From contig DASSJI010000201.1 of NCBI GenBank assembly GCA_035691285.1, positions 1 to 22,280 on the forward strand: a DNA stretch of 22,280 nt, given 5' to 3'. Source of the DNA: DATFEN01 sp035691285. GTDB taxonomy: Bacteria > Acidobacteriota > Vicinamibacteria > Fen-336. The notes below the pieces were generated by a model, which saw only the letters and a list, made by a program, of their open reading frames with translations, was not told the origin of the DNA and did not search any database. The position numbers and the translations under genes were made by a program. This document shows, piece by piece, positions 8,700 through 16,200 of the stretch; within the stretch, counting starts at the first letter, position 1; every line of letters begins with the position of its first letter.

Positions 8700-9515
8700 T
8701 CAGCGCTTCGCCTTCACGCTGTTGCCGGTGCCGGTGTCGCTGATGCGGGGGCGGCTGCCGTCCTCGGCCCGCTCCCAGGTCAGGGTGTTACCGTCGCCGC
8801 TGAGCTGGACGGCCTGGACGGCCCGCACCGCCACGACGTTGGCGTCGCCGGTGATGGCGACCTGGCTGCAGTTGCGGAAGCTCAGGTCGTTCCGGTCGCC
8901 GTTCACGGCGGCGTTCCCGCCGCGGCAGTCGTAGGCCTGCCGCAGGCCGTCCTGCTCGATGCGGATCGATTCGCCGGCAGGCGGGGCTTCGTCCGTGCCT
9001 CCCTTGAGGACCACGGTGCCGTCCGCCTTCGCCGTGACCGAGCCCTCCGCACCCTCGACCTTCACCTGGTCTCCGGAGATCGTCACGCGGTCCCTGGGCG
9101 CCGGTCCCTGGGGCGGCGCGGTGCCGGGCGCGGGAGCCTTCGCGGCGCCGGCCGGGTCCGGCGCGGCGCGCTTCGAGGTGATCACGTTGCCCAGGCCTTC
9201 GTTCGCGATCCGAGGGCGCCGGCCGTCGGCGGCCTCCGTCCAGGTGATCCTGTTGTCGGCGCCCGTGATCCGGATCCTCTCCACGACGCCCGCGTCGATC
9301 GTGTTGTCGCCGCCGTTCACGACGAGCTCGCTGCAGTTGCGGAGGGTCAGGACGTTGAATCCGCCGTCCACCGTCGCGGTGCCGCCGCGGCAGTCGTACG
9401 TCTTGTTCTGGTTGCTGCCCACGACGACGTCGGAGGCCGCGAGGGACGCGGGCCTTCCCGTGACGAGCGCTGTGGCGGCGAAGAGCAACGCGGTCGAACA
9501 GCGTGGAGATGTCAT
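8700..9515 (-). CDS. Secreted protein with two DUF3060-like domains
   Basis: The 271-residue product starts with a signal peptide (about residues 1-27, ending near SLAAS). It carries two copies of a Gly/Asn-rich beta-strand repeat (about 39-113 and 203-271). Each copy contains YDCRGG, a run of N-x-(I/L/V)-T type strands with LRNCS or FRNCS, and a closing RPRI...GTGN or GLGN segment. This pattern resembles DUF3060 domains of secreted bacterial proteins, whose function is not known. The linker (about 114-150) is Pro/Ala-rich, and a shorter beta region with VTISGDQVKV follows it. Each copy holds two Cys that could form a disulfide. The gene is convergent with the hydroxylase (7-base gap) and divergent from the sigma-54 activator, so it is a separate transcription unit inside the cluster. 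The ATG at 9515 is chosen for the signal peptide. Confidence 0.8.
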   Translation of the reverse strand: MTSPRCSTALLFAATALVTGRPASLAASDVVVGSNQNKTYDCRGGTATVDGGFNVLTLRNCSELVVNGGDNTIDAGVVERIRITGADNRITWTEAADGRRPRIANEGLGNVITSKRAAPDPAGAAKAPAPGTAPPQGPAPRDRVTISGDQVKVEGAEGSVTAKADGTVVLKGGTDEAPPAGESIRIEQDGLRQAYDCRGGNAAVNGDRNDLSFRNCSQVAITGDANVVAVRAVQAVQLSGDGNTLTWERAEDGSRPRISDTGTGNSVKAKR

Positions 9516-9643
9516 GGCCCCATGCTAAACCCGAGGGTCAAGGCCGGCGGCAGCGCATGTGACCCGGCGCACAGGCGCGGGCCGTCGCCGCGAGAGCGCC
9601 GCGGGCCCGTCACGGTTCCGGAGGGTATACTGGCTCATTTCGC
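9516..9643. promoter_or_regulatory. Divergent promoter region (128 bases)
   Basis: This gap separates the minus-strand DUF3060 gene from the plus-strand sigma-54 activator, so promoters for both must lie here or nearby. On the plus strand a TATACT hexamer at 9626-9631 resembles a -10 element, but no good -35 lies 16-18 bases upstream. A GGAGGG at 9620-9625 is too far (18 bases) from the GTG at 9644 to be an obvious ribosome site. No sigma-54 type motif is seen in this stretch on either strand. Confidence 0.3.
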
Positions 9644-10753
9644 GTGTCCTCGATGATCGGAGCCGAGACGCCGGCCGAAGGCTTCCTGAGCGACGTTGCG
9701 CTCCAGGTGCGGGGCCTCTCCGTCGAGGCCTGGGACGAGTCCCGGGCGGTGGAGATGGTGGGGCGCCACCCGTCGTTCCTGGCGATCCTGGGGAAGCTGC
9801 AGCGCGTCGCGCCCCACGACGAGCCGGTGCTCATCGTGGGGGAGAGCGGCTCGGGCAAGGAGGCGTTGGCGCAGGCCCTGTACCTCCTCGGCCCGCGCCG
9901 GGGACGGGCTTTCGTGGCCGTCAATTGCCCGCAGTACCAGGACGGCCACCTCACGGTCAGCGAGCTGTTCGGCCACAAGAAGGGGAGCTTCACCGGGGCC
10001 ATCGCCGACCGGAGAGGCTGCTTCGAGACCGCCGACGGCGGCGTGATCTTCCTCGACGAGATCGCCGACCTCCACATGAGCGCCCAGGTGATGCTGCTGC
10101 GCGCGCTCGCCGCAGGCGAGTTCCAGCCGCTGGGGGCCGAGGGCCGGCGCCAGGTCAACGTGCGGGTGATCGCCGCCACCAACCGGCCCCTCGACAAGCT
10201 GATGGTGGCCCAGGAGTTCCGCCACGACCTGTTCTTCCGCCTGCGCTACTTCCTGCTGGCGGTGCCTCCCCTGCGCGCCCGGGGCGACGACTGGCTGCTG
10301 CTGCTGCAGTACGTCCTGCAGAAGCTCCACGCGAAGTACGGCGTGGAGAAGCGCTTCTCGCAGCGCTCCCTGGACCTCCTGTCCCGTTACGACTGGCCGG
10401 GCAACGTGCGGCAGCTGATGAGCCTCGCCACCACGGGATACGCCCTCGCGGACGGAGTCACCGTGGAGCCCGAACACTTCGACGAGCACCTGGACTCGGG
10501 CGGCGCGAGCCAGGAGGACTCCGCCGACGACCTCTACCAGAGGATCGTGGCGCGCCACGAGGACTTCTGGACCGTCGTCCACGACGCGTTCCTGGCGCGG
10601 GACCTCAACCGCGCGCAGGTCCGCGCCTTCGTCGCCAAGGGCCTGGCCGAGGCCAAAGGGAGCTATCGGGACCTGATGGGGATCCTCGGGCTGCCCGAGG
10701 CGGCCTACCAGCGCTTCATGGACTTCCTCCGCCATCACCGTCTCAAGCCCTGA
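9644..10753 (+). CDS. Sigma-54-dependent activator ATPase without a receiver domain
   Basis: This is an enhancer-binding AAA+ activator that remodels RNA polymerase-sigma-54 using ATP. Motifs in order: Walker A GESGSGKE (66-73), the sigma-54 contact loop GSFTGA (114-119, a common GAFTGA variant), Walker B FLDEIADL with Asp138-Glu139, sensor I VIAATNRP, the FRHDLFFRL arginine-finger region and WPGNVRQL near 265. Only about 35 residues precede the ATPase, so there is no receiver, GAF or PAS input domain. The C-terminal region (about 290-369) is helical and ends in GSYRDLMGILGLPEAAYQRFMDFLRHHRL, which looks like a small helix-turn-helix DNA-binding module. The start may be GTG 9644 or ATG 9653. 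It begins an operon with the HAD/kinase gene (9-base gap). Its likely target is the sigma-54 promoter at 12817, with the inverted repeat at 12727 as its possible binding site. Confidence 0.92.
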   Translation: MSSMIGAETPAEGFLSDVALQVRGLSVEAWDESRAVEMVGRHPSFLAILGKLQRVAPHDEPVLIVGESGSGKEALAQALYLLGPRRGRAFVAVNCPQYQDGHLTVSELFGHKKGSFTGAIADRRGCFETADGGVIFLDEIADLHMSAQVMLLRALAAGEFQPLGAEGRRQVNVRVIAATNRPLDKLMVAQEFRHDLFFRLRYFLLAVPPLRARGDDWLLLLQYVLQKLHAKYGVEKRFSQRSLDLLSRYDWPGNVRQLMSLATTGYALADGVTVEPEHFDEHLDSGGASQEDSADDLYQRIVARHEDFWTVVHDAFLARDLNRAQVRAFVAKGLAEAKGSYRDLMGILGLPEAAYQRFMDFLRHHRLKP

Positions 10754-10762
10754 CCGGCTCCC

Positions 10763-12283
10763 ATGACGTCCGGGATCCAGGCCGTCGTCTTCGACCTCTA
10801 CGACACGCTGCTCCGGATTCGGCTGCGGCGGCTGCACAAGGCGGTGCCGCGCCTCCTCGGGGTCGACGCCGCCCGCTGGGCGGCCCTCATCCGCGACGAG
10901 CTGTTGACGCGCCCGTTCCAGGACCGTGCCGCCTTCGCTCGCTTCATCTGCGGCAGGCTCGCCCCGCGCGGCGAGGGGATGGAGGAGCGCCTGCTGGCCC
11001 TCGTCCGGGAGGAGGTCGACTCGGTGGAGCCGTACGACGGCGTCCGGGCGCTTCTCGCCTTCCTGCGTCGGCGCGGCTTCGCGCTGGGCCTGCTGTCGAA
11101 CCTGTCGAGCGTCCACAAGGAGCCCCTGAGGCGCCACGCTATGGAGCCCCTGTTCGACGCGCTCGGCCTTTCCTGTGACGAGGGCCTCAAGAAGCCGGAG
11201 CCGGGTTTCTACCTGCGGCTCTGCGAGCGCCTCGGCGTCCCGCCCCAGGCGGCGCTCGTCGTGGGCGACTCGCTCGCCAACGACGTGGAGGCGCCCCGCG
11301 CCCTCGGGATGCGGGCCGTGAGGGTCGGCGACGCCTCTGGACAGGGCCTGAAGACGGCGGCGATGCTGGGATTCGTCTCGCTGCAGCCGGGGTCCGAGCT
11401 CGCCCCCTTGCTCGCGGAAGGCCAGCGCGTCTGCCTCGCGGGCCGGGACGGCATCCTGGGCGGGCTGCGGGTGCTCCCCGACTCCGAGCACGGTCGCTAC
11501 AACCTGGTCGCTTCCGGTGTGGTGGCGTTCGATTCCGGCGCAGCGGAGGACGTCTTCTGCAAGCGTTACCTGTTTCCCGACGGCGCTCACGTCGAGGAGT
11601 TCGCCCACGGCCTCCTGGCCGCCCTCGGCATGCCGAGCTGCCACGCGGCCGTCACCGAAGGGCCGGAGCCGTGCCTCCTGGTCTCGAGGGCGCCTGGAAC
11701 GAAGCTGGAGGCGACCGCGACTGCGCCCCTCTCCCGTCAGGTCGGCCGGCAGGCCGCGCTGGCCTACCTCTTCGCCAACGCCGACCTTCGGCCGCGGAAC
11801 GCCTTCGTGTCGTACCAGGGGAGCGAGCCGACCCTCACCATGACGGACCTCGAGCACTGCTTCCTGAACCTGGCGCTCGACGTCTCGGGGATCGAGGATC
11901 CGCTTTGCCCGGAGTCGCTGGACCGCCTGGGCGAGGGCGAGCTCGGGCGGCGCGTCGCGCGGCGCGTGTTGACACCGCGCACGATGAAGCGGGCCCGCCG
12001 GGCCTTCTTCGGCACGGATGCCCTCCCGTGCGATCTCGAGGCGGCGTTCCGGGACGGCTGGATGGACGCGTACCGGGAAGTTCAGGCGCAGGACGCGCGG
12101 GCCCTGGGCCTGATCGAGGCGCGCCTCCGTCGCGAGCCGTTCCTGGTCGTCGGGACGCAGGCCTACAGGCGCGCCATGGCGCGGGTGGACCTCGAGGACA
12201 TCCGGGGCCGCCTCGAGGCGGACGCCGAGGCCGTCTACGCGGCCAGCTTCGGTGTTGATTCGAAGGCCCCTCAGGGCCTATAA
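10763..12283 (+). CDS. HAD-family phosphatase fused to a kinase-like domain
   Basis: This is a two-part protein of 506 residues. Residues 1-190 are a HAD hydrolase: motif I FDLYDTL near the start (the second Asp of DxD is Tyr, as in haloacid dehalogenase-type members), motif II LLSNLSS, the Lys of KKPEPG, and motif IV VGDSLANDVE. The remainder looks like a small kinase fold of the aminoglycoside-phosphotransferase style. Lys267 lies in VFCKRYLF, a catalytic-loop-like ADLRPRN has Asp341 and Asn346 at the canonical five-residue spacing, and MTDLEH gives Asp362 as the metal-binding DFG equivalent. Both halves retain key residues. It follows the activator gene by 9 bases and precedes the lipoprotein by 10. 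The substrate is unknown; it might act on the peptide, a small molecule or a regulatory protein. The kinase assignment comes from motif spacing only. Confidence 0.75.
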   Translation: MTSGIQAVVFDLYDTLLRIRLRRLHKAVPRLLGVDAARWAALIRDELLTRPFQDRAAFARFICGRLAPRGEGMEERLLALVREEVDSVEPYDGVRALLAFLRRRGFALGLLSNLSSVHKEPLRRHAMEPLFDALGLSCDEGLKKPEPGFYLRLCERLGVPPQAALVVGDSLANDVEAPRALGMRAVRVGDASGQGLKTAAMLGFVSLQPGSELAPLLAEGQRVCLAGRDGILGGLRVLPDSEHGRYNLVASGVVAFDSGAAEDVFCKRYLFPDGAHVEEFAHGLLAALGMPSCHAAVTEGPEPCLLVSRAPGTKLEATATAPLSRQVGRQAALAYLFANADLRPRNAFVSYQGSEPTLTMTDLEHCFLNLALDVSGIEDPLCPESLDRLGEGELGRRVARRVLTPRTMKRARRAFFGTDALPCDLEAAFRDGWMDAYREVQAQDARALGLIEARLRREPFLVVGTQAYRRAMARVDLEDIRGRLEADAEAVYAASFGVDSKAPQGL

Positions 12284-12293
12284 GGGCGCCACC

Positions 12294-12716
12294 ATGGTTC
12301 GCGTTCGATCTCGAGTTCCGATCCGGCACGCCGCGGCCTGCGCCTTCGCCGTGGCGACCGGGCTCCTCTCGACGAGCTGCCGCAGCCACGAGACGGGGCC
12401 CGCGCTCTCGATCGAGGTCGAGGGCGAGACGCTCGTCCCCTCGTCGTCGGAGCCGAACGCCTCGTCGCTCTGCTGCTGCCGTGTGCGTGGGACCGTGCGC
12501 AACACGAGCAGCATCACGATCCACGCCAACTTGAACTTCGACGCCGGCGGCGCGGCAGGCCCGCTTGGAACGGCCCTCGACTGGGTGCCCAACATCGCGC
12601 CCGGGGCCGGCGCGCCCTTCGTGGCCGTGGGCATCTCCGCACCGTGCTCGCAAGTGACGACGATCACGGGCCGGCACTTCCTGACGGGCGTGTACATCGG
12701 GAGCGGCGGCTCGTAG
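12294..12716 (+). CDS. Small exported protein or lipoprotein, FxLYD-like, unknown function
   Basis: ATG 12294 is preferred over the upstream frame opening at 12252 because AAGGG lies 7 bases before it and the first residues form an export signal: basic VRVRSRVPIRH, a hydrophobic Ala/Leu stretch, then LLSTSC. The Cys at residue 29 could be lipidated, though the lipobox is imperfect. The 140-residue product has a CCC run near residue 60. A middle part, VRGTVRNTSSI...LNFDAGGAAG, leads to a Pro/Gly turn before PFVAVG and resembles FxLYD-type extracellular beta domains. It is the last gene before the precursor, so a role in self-protection against the peptide is possible but based on position only. 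It appears co-transcribed with the two genes upstream. Confidence 0.65.
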   Translation: MVRVRSRVPIRHAAACAFAVATGLLSTSCRSHETGPALSIEVEGETLVPSSSEPNASSLCCCRVRGTVRNTSSITIHANLNFDAGGAAGPLGTALDWVPNIAPGAGAPFVAVGISAPCSQVTTITGRHFLTGVYIGSGGS

Positions 12717-12726
12717 ATTGGAGGCC

Positions 12727-12754
12727 TGGCTCCACCCGTTGGAGCCATCGCTCC
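12727..12754. repeat. Inverted repeat upstream of the precursor promoter: operator or terminator
   Basis: TGGCTCCA (12727-12734) is mirrored exactly by TGGAGCCA (12740-12747) across a 5-base spacer. A further overlapping half site, GCTCC (12750-12754), pairs with GGAGC (12741-12745). The centre lies about 105 bases before the predicted sigma-54 transcription start, the usual distance for an activator-binding enhancer site. It also lies about 10 bases after the lipoprotein stop codon, where a terminator could be, but no T-run follows. I favour an activator site, weakly. Confidence 0.5.
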
Positions 12755-12816
12755 ATGTTTCGGCGGCCGCGTGTGAGCCACTGCGGCAACACAAGGACTT
12801 AGGCGGAGCCACGTCG

Positions 12817-12832
12817 GGGCACGGCGATTGCT
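12817..12832 (+). promoter_or_regulatory. Sigma-54 (RpoN) promoter of the precursor peptide gene
   Basis: The sequence GGGCACGGCGATTGCT matches the sigma-54 consensus TGGCACG-R-N3-TTGCW at every defined position except the first T. The invariant GG (12818-12819) and GC (12830-12831) are exactly 12 bases apart, as required. Transcription would start near 12843, leaving a leader of about 33 bases that contains the GGAGGT ribosome site. A sigma-54 activator is encoded at 9644. Confidence 0.8.
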
Positions 12833-12860
12833 CCTCGGCAAAGGCGACACAACCGATATT

Positions 12861-12866
12861 GGAGGT
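12861..12866 (+). promoter_or_regulatory. Strong ribosome-binding site of the precursor gene
   Basis: GGAGGT stands 9 bases before ATG 12876. It fixes that ATG as the start instead of the upstream frame opening at 12828, which lies inside the sigma-54 -12 element and before the predicted transcription start. It is the best Shine-Dalgarno match in the window, as expected for an abundant precursor peptide. Confidence 0.85.
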
Positions 12867-12875
12867 AGACCAGAC

Positions 12876-13193
12876 ATGGCTGGACCGAATTTCACTCGCG
12901 GCAGCATCCAGGACGTCGTCGCCCAGAAGGCGGGCGACCCGAAGTTCCGTCAGTCCCTGCTTTCGGATCCCAAGGCGACGCTCGAGGGCGCGCTGGGAGC
13001 CGAGATCCCCGGCGGCGTGAAGATCAAGGTCGTCGAGGAGAGCGCCGGCACCTACTGCGTGGTCCTGCCCCACGTGACCAAGGAGGGCGCCGAGCTGGAC
13101 GACGCCGCCCTGGAGAAGGTGGCGGGCGGCTTGGGGGACAAGGCGAAGTGCAGCGCCAAGATGTCCTCCATCATCAACATCTCGGCTGGCTAA
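12876..13193 (+). CDS. NHLP-type lanthipeptide precursor (LanA-like)
   Basis: The 105-residue product has an 85-residue leader of the nitrile-hydratase-alpha-like (NHLP) family. Recognisable parts are QDVVAQKAGDPKFRQSLLSD, then GGVKIKVVEE, CVVLPH and an acidic stretch LDDAALEKVAGG that ends in the Gly84-Gly85 cleavage site. The predicted core is LGDKAKCSAKMSSIINISAG, 20 residues. It holds one Cys (7), four Ser (8, 12, 13, 18), three Lys (4, 6, 10), Asp3 and Asn16, and no Thr. Ser is the substrate for LanM dehydration, Cys for ring closure, Asp/Asn for the hydroxylase at 7859 and Lys for an acyltransferase. The gene is followed by a hairpin and then lanM. The C39 transporter at 1852 is the expected leader protease. 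The assignment is firm; the final structure of the product is inferred. Confidence 0.94.
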   Translation: MAGPNFTRGSIQDVVAQKAGDPKFRQSLLSDPKATLEGALGAEIPGGVKIKVVEESAGTYCVVLPHVTKEGAELDDAALEKVAGGLGDKAKCSAKMSSIINISAG

Positions 13194-13209
13194 CCGAGGA
13201 GTCCGTCTC

Positions 13210-13243
13210 TCTCCCTGCGGGAGGTCGCTCTCCCGCAGGGAGA
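13210..13243 (+). terminator. Perfect hairpin between precursor and lanM (attenuator / ribosome-site sequestering)
   Basis: A 14-base arm TCTCCCTGCGGGAG (13210-13223) is exactly complementary to CTCCCGCAGGGAGA (13230-13243), with a 6-base loop GTCGCT. It begins 17 bases after the precursor stop. No T-run follows, so it is not a classical intrinsic terminator. It more likely stabilises the precursor message or reduces read-through into lanM. The 3' arm contains GGGAG (13238-13242), the only good ribosome-binding sequence for lanM (ATG 13252, spacing 9), so the hairpin would also hide that site. Confidence 0.8.
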
Positions 13244-13251
13244 CCTTCCCG

Positions 13252-16200
13252 ATGCGTCCCGCCCTTCGGGCTGCTCCCGCGACGTCCGAGCGGGACCGTC
13301 TCGAGATCGCGCGAGGCGCCGCGACGCTTCTCGAGTCCCTCGGCGGGACTGAAGGCGCCGTCCCCACCGTCGAGCAGGGCAGGGAGGTCCTGCAGCGCTG
13401 GGCCGAGGCCTTCTCGCGGGGCGACGCGCCAGCGTTCGAGAGGCGTCTGCGGTGGGACGGACTCGACGCCGACGGCGTCCTTCGGGCGCTCGTCCGGCCC
13501 GCGCAGCCAACGGGCGCGCTCCCTCCCGCGTGGACCGCCTGGCTCGATCGCTTCCTGGAGCAATCGTCGGCGCTTGTCGCGTCTCTCGGCACGCCGGAGC
13601 TCGAGGCGGAGCTCGAGCGGCTGACACCCTCTCCGGCGCCGCCGTTCATCGAGGTCTGGGCCGCGATGGTCCGATCGGCACGGCGCGCCCTTGCGGACGC
13701 CGGAGGGACCTTCGAGGGCATCCAGGAGGCGGCCTACGCGACCCTCGAGAGCAGCCTCGTCGCGGAGCTGTCTGCGGCGGGCGAGATGGCCCTGTTCCAG
13801 GCCTTCCGGGGCCGCGGAGAGCCTTCGGGCGCGGGGGCCTGCGACGCGGACTACGCGGGCTTCGTCCACGGCCTGCTCGGCGGCGGGCTCGTCGACGTCT
13901 TCAAGGCCTATCCGGTGCTGGCGCGACAGTGTGCCGTCCTCGCCTCGACGTGGGTGGAGGCGACGCTGGAGCTGCTCACGCGCCTGAGGCGCGACCGCGA
14001 CGCGATCGCGGCCGCCTTCGGCGCGCTTCCCCTCGGAGAGGTCTGCCGCATCGCTCCGGCCCTGTCCGACCGGCACGACGGCGGCCGCCGCGTCGCCGTC
14101 CTCACCTTCTCGTCCGGCCTGAGCGTCGTCTACAAGCCGCGGGACGTGGGCCTCGAGAGCGCGCTCCAGGCGTTCCAGGCCTGGCTGTCGAGCCGCGGCC
14201 TGCACGACCTTCCCGGCGTCCCGAGAGTCCTCGAGCGCGAGGGCTACGGCTGGGCGGAGTTCGTCGAACAGGAGCCCTTTCGCGACCGCGAACAGGTCGC
14301 GGAGTACTTCCGGAGGGCGGGAACCCTGCTGGGCATCCTCCACGTGCTGCGCGGGACCGACGCTCATCGCGAGAACGTGGTCGCCACCCGCCGGGGCCCT
14401 GCGCTCGTCGACGCGGAGATGCTGCTCCAGCCCAGGGACGCGAACGAGGAGGCGGACTCCAGGGCGGAGGGCCCGATCGACGGCGCGGCTCACGGCGTCC
14501 GCCGTTCCTGCCTCAGCTCCGGCCTCGTGACACTGCTCGAGGTGGACGCCTCGGGCGCGTGCGACGACGTCGGGGGCCTGATGCCGCCGTCTTCGCGCCC
14601 GGCGGGGACCGGCGCGCGCTCCTGGCGGGCGCTGCGCTCCGACACGCTCGGCTTCGTTCTCGAGGCCTCGGCCCGGCCGCCGGCTCGCAACCTGGTGATC
14701 CTGGACGGGGTCGTGCAGCGTCCCGAGCGCTTCGCCACCGAGATCCGGGAGGGCTTCGCGCGCGCCTACCGCTTCTTCCTCGCCGAGCGGTCGTGCCTCC
14801 TCGACCCGCAGGGGCCCCTCGCGCTGTTCGCGTCACGACGGAGCCGCATCCTGTTCCGGCCGAGCGATCAGTACGGCGCCTGTCTCCAGCTCCTCGCCGC
14901 GCCGCGCTACCAGGCGCGCGGCCTCGACCGGAGCATCGCGCTCGAGATACTCAACCGGGTCTTTCTCCACGAGGAGGAGCGTCCTCGCCTCTGGCCGCTC
15001 GTGGCCGACGAGCGGCGCGCCCTCGAGGAGCTGGACGTCCCGCGCTATCTCCTCGCCGTGGACGAGCGGGAGCTCGCCGCGGCGTCCGGCGAGCGCGTGA
15101 GCGGCCACCTCGCGCGCTCCGGCCTCGACGCGGTGATGGACGGGGTGCGCGGGCTGAGCGAGGAGGACCTCTCGTTGCAGCTCGACGTCCTGGGGTCCGC
15201 CCTCGAAGCGGTCGAGGCGCCTTCCTCGGGCGAGGGTCCCGTTTCGAGCCGCGAAGGAGAAGCTCTGTGGCTTCGCGCGGCCGAGCTGCTGGGCGACGCG
15301 ATCCTGGCGCGCGGTCGCCGCGGGGGGGACCACGAGCTCGCCTGGAGCGACTGCGATTCCCGCGGCCCGCATGGCCGTCACGACCTGTATCGCGGCCGGG
15401 CGGGGATCGCGCTGTTCTTCGCCGCCCTCGCGGCCGTGACGCGGCACGCGCGCTTCGCCGAAGCCGCAGCATCCTTGCGGCGGCCCTTCGAGTCGGCTCT
15501 CGACGCCTCGTCGCCGGCGTCCCCTCTCGGCTGGCCCTCGATCGGCGCCTGCGGCGGCCTCGGCTCCGTCGTGTTCGCGGTGGCCACGGCGGGCCGTCTG
15601 CTCGAGGATTCGGCTTGGACCGAGCTGGCGCTCCGCTGGGCGGCGGGCATCACCCCCGAACGCATCGAGCGCGACCCGCACCTGGACGTGGTCGAGGGCA
15701 CCGCCGGCGCCCTCCTCGCGCTGCTGAGCCTGGACCGCGACTCCGCGCCCTGGATCGAGGAGCGCACGATCCGGTGCGCGCGTCGCCTCGTCGACGCGCG
15801 GCTCGCCAGCGCCGGCTTCGCCCACGGAGCCGCCGGGGTCGTCTACGCCTTGAGCCGCGCCTGCGAGCGGGCCGCCGACGCCGCGCTCGCCGCGGACGTG
15901 CGTCGCGCCCGGCGCGCCGCACGGGGGCTTCCCAGCCCGGCCGGGATGACGGCGTGGTGCCACGGAGCCGCGGGCGTCGGCCTGGCGCTCGCGCTGACTC
16001 CCGAGGCGTTCCGCGACGAGGAGCTTCTGGAGGAGCTCCGCGCAGCCGCGCACGCGACCGCCGGCGCGCCGCCCCACCGTGTCGACCATCTCTGCTGCGG
16101 CAACCTGGGCCGCGGCGAAGCCTTGCTGGCGATGGGGACCCGCCTCGGCGATCCGGGCCTCGTGGCTTCCAGCCAGGCCATCGCCTCCCGGATCGCGGTC

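Noticed and set aside
7993..8934. A 313-residue plus-strand frame crossing the end of the hydroxylase gene and entering the DUF3060 gene
   Set aside because: It overlaps the AspH-like catalytic motifs in another frame, has low-complexity Arg/Pro/Ala content, and runs into a minus-strand gene with a clear signal peptide and repeats.
9626..9631. TATACT as a -10 element for the sigma-54 activator
   Set aside because: No acceptable -35 lies at the right distance; kept only as a weak note in the divergent region.
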